Below are positions 21,456 through 32,835 of a stretch of 64,000 nucleotides of DNA, piece after piece. Under the pieces are notes generated by a model. That model was not told the origin of the DNA. It made no database searches and saw only the letters and a list, made by a program, of their open reading frames with translations. The DNA is taken from positions 66,096,235-66,160,234 of the forward strand of contig NC_133328.1 in assembly GCF_042186555.1 (NCBI RefSeq). Reading direction: 5' to 3'. The stretch is from Aquarana catesbeiana (lineage: Eukaryota; Chordata; Amphibia; Anura; Ranidae). Each line of letters opens with the position of its first letter. Positions within the stretch are counted from its first letter, which is position 1. The position numbers and the translations under genes are program-made.

Positions 21456-21574
21456 TGAAAAATTGTATGTTAGTGCAAATAAAAAAAGTATCACGGACAG
21501 TACTCAATTTTCTCTGTCACAATTGCACTAATACGGCTACAATCAAATCAAGTATACACTGGTAGAATTTTGTT

Positions 21575-21730
21575 CAACAATTTTCATTGTAAGAACATTT
21601 GTTCATTTATCTAATCATCACTGGGGTCAAATTGATGTCCATTTTTGACCACAGTCATGAGCAAATTCGAAAGAGCAGGATGGAAAATTTTTATCAAATG
21701 TACGAATTTCTAACAGTGTATGTGGTTTTC
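21575..21730. repeat. Dispersed repeat related to 11272-11610
   Basis: Shares GGTCAAATTGATGT(C/A) and AATTTCT(A/G)ACAGTG in the same order. It abuts the Tc1 remnant that starts near 21735. Confidence 0.5.
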
Positions 21731-21734
21731 ATTT

Positions 21735-22115
21735 TAGAAAATCTCTTCAGCAATGTAGTCTTGCATGGTGAGCGTGCATACAGGCCATGGCGGTTGAATG
21801 CTTTAATTATTGTTTTCTTTGAAACATTTGTACCTGCAAATTCCAAGTCTTTTTGAAGCTCTCCACAAGTGGTCCTTGGCTCTTGTACAACTCTTCTGAT
21901 AATTCTTTTCACTTCCCTGTCAGAAATCCTGTGAGGAGCACCTGGTCGTGGCTGAATTTTGTTGAAAGTATGTTTTTCCACTTCCGGATTATGGCCCCAA
22001 CAGTGCCCACTGGAACATTCAGAGGTTTAGAAAGCCTTCTGTAACCAATGCCATCACTATGTTTTGCAGCAATAAGGTTGTGAAGGTCTTGAGAGAGCTC
22101 TTTGCTTTTATCCAT
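21735..22115 (-). pseudogene. Tc1 transposase N-terminal domain, truncated
   Basis: MDKSKELSQDLHNLIAAKHS begins at 22115. VPVGTVGAIIRKWK is the first helix-turn-helix. A frameshift follows, then GAPHRISDREVKRIIRR, EPRTTCGELQKDLE and TIIKAFNRHGL, the second DNA-binding half. Similarity ends at CKTTLLKRF near 21740, before any DDE residue. This family is distinct from the elements at 3301, 39826 and 55425. Confidence 0.8.
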
Positions 22116-22398
22116 CATGAGATGTTTCTTGTGTGACACCTTGGTAACGAGACACCTTTTTACAGGCCATCAGTTGAAATTGCTTTCTAATTACTGATAG
22201 ATTTCAACTAGTGTTTTGGTTTTCCATGCCTTTTTGTACCTCCCTTTCTTCATGTGTTCAATACTTTTTCCCTGTTTCATTCCATTTTATTACACATAAC
22301 TTAATTTCTGAACTTATTTGTTTTGGTTTCTTTGTATGTATAGATTGCATGGGTTGTTACCTACATGTGGTGAAAATGTCAGCACCTTTATAAATATT
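21735..22398 (-). mobile_element. Tc1-like transposon, 5' half
   Basis: On the minus strand the outer end reads from the AGGTGCTGACATTTTCACC region (22367-22388), through untranslated sequence, into a transposase start at 22115. The catalytic half and the other end are absent. The outer end runs into a TA microsatellite. Confidence 0.7.
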
Positions 22399-22401
<3 letters not shown>

Positions 22402-22452
<51 letters not shown>

Positions 22453-22488
22453 TATAGTAAATAGTTACACACACACACACACACACAT
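22402..22488 (+). repeat. (TA)n followed by (AC)n microsatellite
   Basis: TA dinucleotides at about 22402-22448, then a short TATAGT spacer and (AC)12 at about 22466-22488. Confidence 0.95.
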
Positions 22489-22632
22489 ACAAGTATAAAT
22501 GTTTTTGAGTTGATGAAATATGGCAGCACTTTGTGCCTAGGAACTGAGCAGTGCAGTTACTATTACAGCCATACAGTATATACTATTTGCACACATACTG
22601 CATGCCCCATGTTCTCCTTTAATTGAAACAAC

Positions 22633-22755
22633 TATATTGTCAATAAAGCGTGGTGCTGCGCTAATTCAGCAACAAAATTTTACAAATAAAAAAAGTGACG
22701 GTGCTAATGGTTTGTTGCACGAAGAGGAAACACGATTGTATATTGTCAATAAAGC
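22633..22755 (+). mobile_element. 89-bp insert between 17-bp direct repeats
   Basis: TATATTGTCAATAAAGC occurs at 22633-22649 and 22739-22755, perfectly repeated. Between them are 89 bp containing ACAAATAAAAAAAGTG, a phrase that also occurs near 21477 and 48580. A long perfect duplication fits target-primed reverse transcription of a short retroelement tail. Confidence 0.6.
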
Positions 22756-24150
22756 ATGAAATATCCTTGTCAGTACAATTTTCTTCTTGTACATTGTCCA
22801 ATATCAAACCATGTCATTCCTTGCTGAAATGCATATTGATCATTTTATTATGGGAAAGCTGGATGTTTCGGTACATATGTATGATCATTAACCTACGAAA
22901 ATGTTTTATTATTCAAACCACTAAGTCCACCACAGTCGTCTCTCTGTATTAATTGTCTATACAGTTTGCATGAAATTGCATTTAAAGATCAGGGAAAATG
23001 AATATCATCTGACTTATAATGGGCTTCATTTTAAAGGAGAAAATGCAGATGTCATCTTCAGATAATTGCGCACTTATCTGTAAAACTATTGCATTTTCCA
23101 TTTCAAGCGTATCTTCGTGCGGACTTACTGGTGCCAGCTAAGGCTGCGTAGGAGTGGTGGAGCCTTTCGCCCTACAGTAAATAAACCCTCAGGGCTTTAA
23201 CAGGGACACACAAATGTATTTTTCATAAGAGTACTTCTTTGTTAACATTGACAAAGAGTTTACTTACATATTGAAATGTCTGGTAAGGTCACTACAGCTG
23301 GATGATTCATTTATTGTAAATGTATTATAATATTTGCAATTAGTGTGCCATAATGGAAGGTCTACAATGTACACTGAACCATAATGACCTGATGTTCTAC
23401 AGAATGATGTTTAAACATTTCAGTTATTTTGCATATCTTCATGTCACTCAATGGCAGCCATAGGAAAGGATAGTAATGGGATTTCTGAAGAAGGGAAAAC
23501 ATTCACAGGGTTTTGCAAACTGCCCCCACACCCATGTGACAGGATTTTGGAGATTGGCTGTTCAATGACAGTGAACTGCATTATGGGAAAGTGGGGAGAG
23601 AGTCATGTGACTCCCCGATACCTGGAAGCTTAATTGACCGACATAGTCATCAAAGGGCCATGTGTTAGGCAAATCTTTGGGTCCATCATTTATCTACTGT
23701 TCAAGCAAATACCTAATTCGCTGTGCGCTAACAGATAAATAAAAGTGAGCTGTGTCCATGTCTAATACACAAAGGGAGAGGTCCCAGCAATTATCTGACT
23801 CACATCAAACATAAATGGAACCCTAAAGCTGGGTACACATTATGCAAATGTTGATGATACGACCAAAATTCACTATGTGCATGGTACTGTTGGCCACCTC
23901 CTGCCTGACATCTTTTGATTGAATAATTGTCAGATGAACAGTGACTGCATCCAATCAGAGGCAGCCACTGTTTGCATATGCTGACAGCTGCTGGCTGCAT
24001 CATCTGCCAAAAGTGATTTTAAAAGTTCATCAGCTGGCCAAAGCCATGGGTATAGATGGGCATTGGGCAATAGTAAAGGTTCAAGGAATGATCCCTGTGG
24101 TACATAGACAGAGGGTGAGGTAAGGAAGCAGTATGGGGAAGAGAGACACA
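22756..24150. other. Low-repeat region, no gene recognised
   Basis: No inverted ends or tandem arrays except weak CTTGGAAGTGC-type words near the end. It could be single-copy intergenic or intronic DNA. Confidence 0.4.
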
Positions 24151-24398
24151 GGGTTATTTACAAAAGGCAAATCCACTTTGCACTGCAAGTGCACTTGGAA
24201 GTGCAGTCGCTCTAAATCTAAGGGGTAGATCTGAAATGAGGGGAAGCTCTGCTGATTTTATCATCCAATCATGTGCAACTAAAATGCTGTTTTTTATTTT
24301 ACTTGCATGTCCCCCTCAGATCTACAGCAACTTTACTTCCAAGTGCACTTTCAAGTGCACTTGCCGTGCAAAGTTGATTTTCCTTTAGTAAATTACCC
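24151..24398. mobile_element. MITE with GGGTTATTTAC-type ends
   Basis: Left GGGTTATTTAC and right GTAAATTACCCC form inverted ends. The interior holds mirrored GTGCACTTGGAAGTGCA / CTTCCAAGTGCAC words. Related to 579-826. Confidence 0.65.
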
Positions 24399-24420
24399 CC
24401 ACTGTGGAGTCAATTTCTTA

Positions 24421-24868
24421 TGCCCTGTACACACGAGCGGACTTTTCGACCGGACTGGTCCGATGGACCAAATCTGGCGGGCAATCCATCCATGTGTGGG
24501 CTTCATCAGACCTTCAGCGGACTGTTTCTGACGAAAATCTGACGGACTTTAGATTTGGAACATGTTTCAAATCTTTACGTCGGAACTACGCCGGACCCAG
24601 TTCCTATAGAAAAATCTGCTTGTCTGTATGCTAGTCCGATGGACGAAAACCGAAGCTAGGGCAACTATTGGCTAATGGCTATGAACTTCCTTATTTTAGT
24701 CTGGTCGTATGTCATCACGTACGAATCCCTCGGACTTTGGTGTGATCATGTGTAGGCAAGTCCGTTCCTTCAAAAGTCCGTCGGAAGTCCGTCAAAAGTC
24801 AGTCAAAAGTCCGTCGGAAAGACTGTCGGACCTTTGTTGCCGAAAAGTCCGCCCGTGTGTACAGGGCA
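24421..24868. mobile_element. MITE with TGCCCTGTACACACG ends
   Basis: TGCCCTGTACACACG at the left and CGTGTGTACAGGGCA at the right are perfect inverses. Flanks TTA and ATA suggest a decayed 3-bp duplication. Rich in GTCCG/CGGAC words, so the RNA or single strand can fold extensively. Confidence 0.8.
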
Positions 24869-24871
24869 ATA

Positions 24872-25093
24872 AAGGACAATAGGTTGTTCACTTTGCAAGG
24901 GAAATGGCCCCAGAGCTTAGAGAAAGAGGTAGTGAGGAAAAGCTCTTTTGCTGTTTTTGCTTTTTTTTCCCTTGCATGTGAATGGGTATTCATTGCAAAG
25001 TGAAATTTCACCACATTCACTAAGCTCTGGGAAAAATTCCCTTGCAAAGTACAACTTTTATTGCAAACTGAACAGCTAATTTGCCTTTAATGA
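24872..25093. mobile_element. MITE related to 579-826, ends decayed
   Basis: CTTTGCAAGGGAAATGGCCC, GAGCTTAG, TGAATGGGTATTC and TCACTAAGCTCTGGG follow the order of the 579-826 element. Its ends (CACTTTGCAA, TTGCAAACTG) have lost the terminal repeat. Confidence 0.5.
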
Positions 25094-26049
25094 ATCAGAA
25101 AGTTTGAAATTTGCCTACACTTGAAAATGTAGAAAATGCATGACCACATATCTGATAACAAGTAGCCCTAAATCTAAGCTAGCCAAATGTCCCCTGCTCT
25201 TAATACATTTATAATTCTATTTAGAGAGAGAGGTTACATAGTGTCATGTGGCAAAAAGCTACAGTTCTGTAGTTACTTGAATTGCATAAACAATGTATTG
25301 ATTTAATTTACTGTCAGACAGATATATTTAATAACCATGGTTATATTTCCTTTTTTTTCATATACAAAGGGGAAAAAAGAATTGCACTAGGCCTATCTCT
25401 CCCTATCCAGCATGTAACCGTCCATATCAGAAACTCCCCACACTGCAGGGCTCATCACAGGACCCAGCAGGGGCTATGTACAGCCTCCCTGTGTCTAAGA
25501 TAGCTGCCCAAATCATGGGAGAGCTCTGTGTCCAATCAGTCACGGGCTCCCCCAAGATAGCACCTAGCGTTCATGGCAAAGAACACATTAGTGCCATGCC
25601 TGACTCCATCCTTTGGTAGAAAAAAAAAAGGAAGAATAGCCTTGATGCAACAATTCCAAATAAGGAATTAAAGACTGGTAGGCTCATCTACATAGTGATA
25701 AAAAGTGAGAACTGCATGCCTAACACCCTGCTACATACTGCTGCTACCATTCTACTGATGAATGATTGATTGATGCATTCAGATTAGCCTTCCTCCGTTG
25801 TGATAGGAAGGGAAGGGCTCCAAGATGTAAACACTATATTGTTTACATTTGCAATCGCTGCAAATGGTTATAGATAGAACCACCTTTGTACATTGTCTCT
25901 GTGATCTGAGCCATCTAATGACAGCTCAGATCACAATGATTCATGGGCACACTGGCCACTTGAGGATATTTTCTTCAATGCCATTTATAAATGGCATTAA
26001 AGATATAAACATTCAACACTCTACCAGGTTTAAAGGTATCAAGATCAAA
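25094..26049. other. No recognisable feature
   Basis: No gene, inverted ends or tandem repeat of note. GATCTGAG / CTCAGATC near 25900-25930 forms a short hairpin. Confidence 0.35.
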
Positions 26050-26240
26050 ATCAAAAGGAGGGCGGAGCGACGCTCTGACGTCATCACGTTCTTTGGTTCC
26101 CGGAAGTGCGGGTTGCTTGTGTTTTTGCCGGCGAGACTAGAGTGCTTTGAAGGCATTTTTACTACTGTATTGAGGTAAGTGCAACCTTACTTTTTTAATA
26201 AAATATACCTTAAGATTTTACACTATGTGAAGCATTTTAT
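26050..26240 (+). promoter_or_regulatory. Promoter-like segment with CRE and ETS words
   Basis: TGACGTCA (26078-26085) is a perfect CRE palindrome, and CCGGAAGTGCGGG (26100-26112) is an ETS/GABP-type site, in a short GC-rich patch within AT-rich DNA. AGGTAAGTG (26174-26182) resembles a splice donor, followed by AATAAAATATA and TTTTACACTATGTG, like the tail after the 18.5-kb hammerhead. It may be the 5' end of a retroelement or an unannotated promoter with a first exon. No product was found. Confidence 0.35.
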
Positions 26241-28833
26241 ATTTTTGGGATTGAAACTATGGAAGCAATACCTGGATGATCTGCACCTTTGGTTCTAAGA
26301 GGATCGTATTAGAGAGATATTGAAAGGCCCTGGTTGGGTGTGTAGTCACAAGCATTGTTGACCTGTTGTCATAGAAGGTCCCATGTAGCTGGTAAGTGGG
26401 CATTTTTACCATACACAGGTGGTGGTGCTCTAGTCAAGAGTTCAGATTTGGTGACGGATGATGATTACACACATTTCCTGATATCCTGGTCACTTATGGA
26501 GAGGACTTTTCATTTTATTATGTTTAAGTATTTGTTTGATTTGGTTTTATGATCCACGTGTAGTGATTCCCCAGAAGGAGCTGCTTTTGTTTGTTCAGTC
26601 CATTGCTCTGCCTCTCAACCCTAATAACAGTCTCAGCCCCCTCTGGCACACCTGGCAATATTGTAAGTGCAATTACCAATGAGAATCACACACATTATGA
26701 TAAAACACAGAAATTGTCTTTACCACAATATTTCTGTGGAAAGATGACAGGCAGTAACAATATATATTCAAGTAATCAACTAGAGAGCAATAACTGAGAT
26801 TTAAGAGCAATATAGCTCTCAATCCTATATTCAAGCTGCTCTCAGGGGATTCCAAATCTGAGAATGTCCCCAAGAGAAGAGGCACACTTTAATGGCAAAT
26901 AAAGCACAATGTGACCATTTAAATTTGATTGGTTACCTTTACTCAGGTTAGCTCTAAAAGTCCAGGCAGGAGGAGAGCAGAGGAATGACTCCCTTTGTGC
27001 CAGGCCTCTCTCTCCTGTCCCCTGACACCACAGGGCCAACTTTAAACACTCTATACAAGTCAACAGGTAAAGGCTAAACTTCTTAGATAAACTGTCCCAC
27101 ACACCCAATGCATATGCAGAACCCTGAATATGTGTGTGCTGATCCGTATAGCACTAGTAGCTTTAGTCCTTTTGAGGAAATGATAAGATTTGATGTCTCC
27201 AGCTAGCCACTTTCAATGGTGCGCTTAAACTCCTGTATAGCGGGCCCAAACAACACAGCTGGCTCAGCTCATAAAGTGAAATAGGCAGGATTCTCCTCAG
27301 CAAGGTGAGAGGACAATGAACTCTGTATACAGTGTCCCAAAAATGGATAACCTTATCCCTGTGGCACTACAAGTGTCAACAAGATGACTACCAGCAATGA
27401 TGTCTGTATACAGTGTTCATACTCCTTCTATGGTGCAGTGTCTCTGTTCTGCAGATGGGCAAAATGCCCTCTCACCAAATCCTGTGATCAAGGCCCAAAT
27501 GAATGTCCTGAAACAGCAGGTTTTCTTGGTGACCCGACTAGTCACCTCACACTGGAACGCTTCACTGTCGGTGCAGGTGCACCTTGATATGCTCCTGGAA
27601 TCCCCTTCTCTCAGGCTTGCCGACCGGCGGAGGAGGCCTGAATTGCGCGGGGAGATCATCTGAGAGACGGCATCTCTCCTACAGGTCTGATCTCCGTCAC
27701 TGCCTCATCGTGACTCACTTTCCCTCAGGACACAGAATGGAGTCCTCAGCTCCTTTTTGTGCAGAGCATCCAGGGCTTTGTAGTTTCTCCCTGTATACCA
27801 GTCTATGGGGCTGTTTTGTGAGGGAACTGCATGTCCCAAAATCCATTGCAGCTGTACCTGCAGTTCAGTACAGTCTCTCTGATTGGCTGCTGTAACTGTG
27901 CCTTTAATTGGCTTTCTTCTTCCTGCCAATAGGGGCACAAGAGAGGCTACTGAATGCATAGCTCTGTGTGTGTCAGCTCATATTACATTAGACTCAGTCA
28001 GTGAAACAGGGAGAAGAGGGGGTGAAAAAGCCATGCAGACACTGACAGGTGCTTTCTCCCTAACTCAAGCTGGAAAGCCTGTGTACATTTCTCCGGCCAG
28101 CTTGGCGGGGTCCTGGGAATAGCGGGGTCCTGGGAATAGCGGGCATCATAAAGTTTTTCACTTTTGCATTTTTTACTTTCATAGGATTATGTCATCTCAT
28201 AGTGTTAGAATTTAAGAATGGAATTGGTCTCTGAGAATAATGGACTTGGATACATTTAAATATTTATATTTGTTTTGGGATATGGAAAAGTGAAATATAT
28301 AGACTTTTATATATTTCTTAAGATACATTCTGTTTGAAGCTTCAAATGCTTTTATGGAGTCAACATATGGAAAATAATTAAAAGTGAGCTGAGTCTCACC
28401 TTTTTCCCTGGACTTTATTCACTTTTCATTGTATATTCATTTATTTGTGCATTCTATTTATATGGTGTGTCTCTATTGTTATCAGGTATCGCGCAACTCT
28501 TTATGTTTTGCTAATGATATGACCGGATTTATATCTCACAGCCGAGCTGCAGCTTTGATTTTATGGTCTTTACTTTTTACAAATGATGGTATAGTCTTAT
28601 TGTTAGTAAGCACAGTTTTTTCTTTCCTTTAAAAGTTTTAAAGATATGGCGATAAAGAAATGGTTAAAAAAAACCCTGTCATTAACTATAATAATTTTCT
28701 GGGAAAAGCACAGAATTTTTTTTTCTAATTATTCTAAGTATTCTAAATGCTTACTCACCACAGTTTTCCTTTCTAAACACTTTTTTTTATTGACTTGCAA
28801 AATTGCCTCTGAGCTTGCTATGGAAATACAGTA
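26241..28833. other. Unresolved region, possible old LTR material
   Basis: No intact gene. CpG-containing, moderately GC-rich stretches at 27540-28130 and a short tandem (GCGGGGTCCTGGGAATA twice, near 28105-28140) suggest repeat-derived DNA. No paired ends or target duplication could be fixed. The frames here are short and overlapping on both strands. Confidence 0.3.
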
Positions 28834-29138
28834 AGCCCTCCAATAATGTCAATTCCCTAACACTGACCTATGCATTCCTATGCTTTTTCCAGCATCCAAG
28901 TCCACGTCTGACAAGTCCACGTCTCCTCCTCTCTCCTACATAACATTTTATGTAGAAGCTGGGGAGGATCATAGAAGAACACAATAGTGTGTCATTTGAG
29001 CGACAGCTCTGAATCTGCTGGGGCTGCTGACATCACATCTGAGATGGCTGTGACCAGCGCAAGATTCAAGGCTTTTGAATGTCTACACAAGGGAAGCTTT
29101 TACAGGTAAATAACATGTCAGGTGACAGGGTCTCTTTA
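28834..29138. mobile_element. Dispersed repeat with CTACATAA hairpin
   Basis: Contains the hairpin CTACATAACATTTTATGTAG and ends GACAGGGTCTCTTTA. An inverted relative at 45174-45495 starts AAAGAGACCCTGTTGCC and holds CTACATAAAAAAGTTATGTAG. Class undetermined. Confidence 0.55.
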
Positions 29139-29560
29139 GGCTACTGATAACCTTGTGATGAGAAAAATATGCACAGTATTGTGAATTCTTCTCCACATGT
29201 ACCATTTTACAATGAAAAAAACTCCCCAAAAAATTCTGTTTAATGTAAAGTAAACTCAACGGTTTACATAAAGCACACGGCAGGGCGCTCACGGGTCTCC
29301 AGCAAGATATGGCTTGAGATGGAGGTGACTGAATTGAGCGCGCTCGAACAATAGAAATTAGCTTTTTGGAAAGTGCTCTCATGTGGAGCCATGAAAAATG
29401 AATTAGTGACAGCCAGCGTCCTCTCGGACACATGGTGGCTTGTATGGGAAATACACTGAAGCTGAACTAGAAATAAGACAGCTTAATAGAACGGAGAACG
29501 TTAAACACGTAAGCACTGGTAGCGGGGGTCCGGCAAGCTTAGGAAATAACATTTAGCCCT
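29139..29560. other. Candidate conserved noncoding stretch
   Basis: Balanced composition, no repeat signature, no long frame. Contains CACGGGTCTCCAGCAAG and GAATTGAGCGCGCTCG (with a GAGCGCGCTC palindrome). Flagged only because it is one of few repeat-free blocks. Confidence 0.3.
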
Positions 29561-30476
29561 CTGTGATCTTCCAAGTAGAGAAAAATTGGAAAACCACATG
29601 CGCTCTTCTGGAATCCGCACTCATGATATAATCTCATTGTCTGATCAGACCACATACATCTCTTAGGGCTAAACTCAATAAATGCATAGGATTCTTGATC
29701 TCCCACAAGCCTGGCTCCAGAGAATGAAAATATTGAGCCAGTCCTTGTATCTGAGGCAATCTGGAGGCACAGAGCACCCTGGTGTTCCTACAGTTAACAT
29801 GTTGAAGACATTTTGCACTATTTGTGAGCAAAAGCAGTCAACGTGTAATATCAATCCATGAGCAGATCGCTCAACACTGTAGCCATACTAAAGTCAGAAA
29901 GTCTGTTCTTTTTTTCTGCATTTTATACAGTGCACTGGAGCCCAATTCACTAAACTTCTCACAGTGATTCTGGTTAAGAATGCAGTCTCTTGTCACATGA
30001 TCGTCTGCTGTGCAGCCTCCCTGGGTTCAAGGTAGTGCTTTAACTAAGGACCATGGTGTCCTGTATTTTCCCCAGCTCTGATTCAAGATTATCCTGAAAA
30101 TAGTGATGAAGCAGCCAAAGAATGCGAATGTCAGGATGTACTTTACAAACACAAAACCAGTAGGCAAGGCCCTGGAGGAACAAGGCCCTGGAAGAGGTTT
30201 AAATGTAAAATTTCATGAGATGTGTATCTCATTTAAGTGGAGTTATACAAGTTCAATTTGGCCTTAGGAGCTTTTAGCCATAATGTGCTGGTATGCAGAG
30301 CACATTTGTACACATTTGCAAATATCTGAGGAGGCCACACCGCCTCATCAAGGCTCCTCTGTAAAGTCCGGTCCTAACTCTTATATTTGGGAGTTTCCAT
30401 GTTGGAGCATATATAGTATTGGATAAATTAGGGGAAGGAATGCCTCGGGCAGCCCATTCCTCCTAATGCCACGTAC
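29561..30476. other. No recognisable feature
   Basis: No gene. A short duplication CAAGGCCCTGGA(G/A)GA occurs near 30165 and 30181. Confidence 0.35.
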
Positions 30477-30671
30477 ACATGGTCGGAATTTCCGACAGAA
30501 AAAGTCCGATGGGAGCTTTTTGGTCGGATTATCCGACCGTGTGTATGCCCCATCGGACTTTTTCTGTTGGCATTTCTGACGGACTTAGATAGAGAACATG
30601 CTCTAAATTTTTCCGTCGGAAATGCCAACGGAGCTTGTCCCGTTGGCAAGTCCGACCGCGTGTATATGGCA
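30477..30671. mobile_element. MITE with TGCCACGTACACATGGTCGG ends
   Basis: TGCCACGTACACATGGTCGG is mirrored by CCGACCGCGTGTATATGGCA over about 20 bp with few mismatches. Flanks are TAA and TTA. The whole 195 bp can fold around AAAAGTCCGATGGGAGC/GCCCCATCGGACTTTTT. Confidence 0.78.
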
Positions 30672-30738
30672 TTAGAGGTGCAGGGACACATTAGAAGCTG
30701 AGCAAAAGCACAATGGCAGCTGAATGCGTCCATTGGGA

Positions 30739-30892
30739 TTGATCTAAAACTGGAGAGTGCAAAATCTGGTGCAGCTCTGCATAGAAACCAATCAGCTTCC
30801 AGTTTTTATTTTTGTCAAAGCTTAATTGAACAAGCTGAAGTTAGAAGCTGTTTGGCTACCATGCACAGTGGCACCAGTTTTAGTAAATCAAC
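30739..30892. mobile_element. Short MITE with CTAAAACTGG ends
   Basis: TTGATCTAAAACTGG at the left and CCAGTTTTAGTAAATCAA at the right are inverted. Internal AATCAGCTTCCAG/CTTCTAACTTC words. About 154 bp, non-coding. Confidence 0.65.
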
Positions 30893-32835
30893 TCCATTGT
30901 GTACCAAAGCCCATACCAGCAAACAGCGCGTTACAAAATATGGCAACCACCTCAATTTATAACTAGTTAATCAGGTGAAAATAAAGGAAAAAAAAAAAAC
31001 CACTAAAAACAGCAAGATAATGGAGCCATGTAAGGATTAGTAAGCTGCAATATATACATTTTTTGTTTTGGGGCTCTGATAGGCTTTAATCTTCTCAAAG
31101 AAGGCAGAAGCAGCACACGTAGTCTATGTTGGAGATGCTATAGTGGCTCATGCCTACGATAAGCAGACATCCCCTGCCCTTTTTGCCCTAGTGACAAGGG
31201 TGTGACTGGCTATCACCAGGACATGAGGTACATCGTAGTAGGTTTTAATATCCACTGAAAATGTCAAACTACAACAGGTAAGCACAATGTAACAGCTAAC
31301 CATGGTTCTTTCAGCTTTACATTTATAACTTAAAATACAATGTATGCTCACAATGTTAACATATACTATAGCTGTTTTTTTTTTTGTTTAATTAGACCAA
31401 TGAGATAATATTTACTTCTTAAGAGAGATGAGTTCTCAGAGGGTTAAAGTAAATTCTTCTTTTTTTTTTAGCCCAGTCTGTAATAGCTGCATAGAGTGTA
31501 TGGTTGGCCAGAAGCCTGTCCATAATTGTATCTTTTTCAGTGCTGAGAATACATCTCATTAGATTGCTGGAGAAGTCGTGGTAACTCCTTTATCTCTGTA
31601 GATATGGGGAATGTATGTGGGAGCGCTATCCCAGAGAAAGGGAATGAAAATAAACCATATTTCACAGGTGCATATTGTGCAGTGAGAATTGTTACAAACT
31701 AAATGTTGTTTGTTTCTTTTGGAGGTCCTGCCTTTGCGCTCTATCTTGTAAATAGTAAGGACAAGTGAACTTGAAAAGCCAACTATAAAGGAGATTCAAC
31801 CAGACTGGCCCTAAAGAACCTTGAATCCAACTGGTCAGACAAGCCATTAACCTACAGTGGAACAATAGTCCAATACCCTCCACACTACCTTGCCCTTATC
31901 ATTCCTTTAAAGCCCAATTGTAGAATTGGTCCACACCTCCTCCCCTTTAATTAAAATTTTTTTTAGAATAAATTTTTTTCCAGGTGTGTTCTGACTGGAG
32001 TGGACCCTTCTCCTCCAGCAGCAAGGTTGGCCAATCCTCCATGCTTTTTAAGAATTATCCTGTAACCACATGCCAACCTGATGATGTACCCCCAGGGATT
32101 GTATCTGTGATGCTCTGGGCTCACAGAAAAATGACAAGCATTATTAAACCTGAAGGAAAACCAGTGGACCAGCAGAAAAGGAGCATGTAATGAGTGGTAA
32201 AGGGTTAAACTTTCTATTACTGTCTGTGTCCCTGCTGTGGAGATGCACCCATCTATTTGTCCCAGTGACCATTATCTCTGTTACAAAAACTGATGCCAAA
32301 ACCCATATTTTTGAGTTGTCACAGAAACAGTAGGTGAAGGAAATCTTTTAATAGGTAAACCTCTTCTGGTAACATTTGTCTAAATCTGGCCATTGACAGA
32401 TCGAAATTTGGCTGGTTTAGTAGAGACTGGCCAAATTTCAATAAACGTGTGGTTGTCCCAGCTCGACAAAAGTTAATTTTTTGATCAGCTTTCGTCAAAG
32501 GAGAATGTTGGAAAACTTTTCTTGATCAGCGGCTGCATTCTGACTATAATTCTGATTAAGAATATAATGCCCCTGAGTGGGGGCAGGGATTCTTCCATCT
32601 ATTTCATTTGTGTGGATATAGGTATCTGTTAGTTTTTTTGTTTTTTTTGTTTAGTCTGCAGGCTGAACAAAACAAAAAGGCTATGGATGGAATATCCCTG
32701 TTGGACAGCTTTCTGTTGTGTCTCTGGGACAGGAAGTGAAGTGACAGAAGAAAACCCTTTCAGATGTCCTAACTACTCTATCCTAAAAAACAGACAAAAA
32801 AAGTTTTCATACATTTTAATTTAGCTTAACACATC
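30893..32835. other. Low-repeat region, no gene recognised
   Basis: No transposon ends recognised. 32388-32530 resembles a decayed CTGGCCA(T/A)(A/T)GA...GATCGAAATTTGGC repeat also seen near 11272. The remainder is unassigned. Confidence 0.35.
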
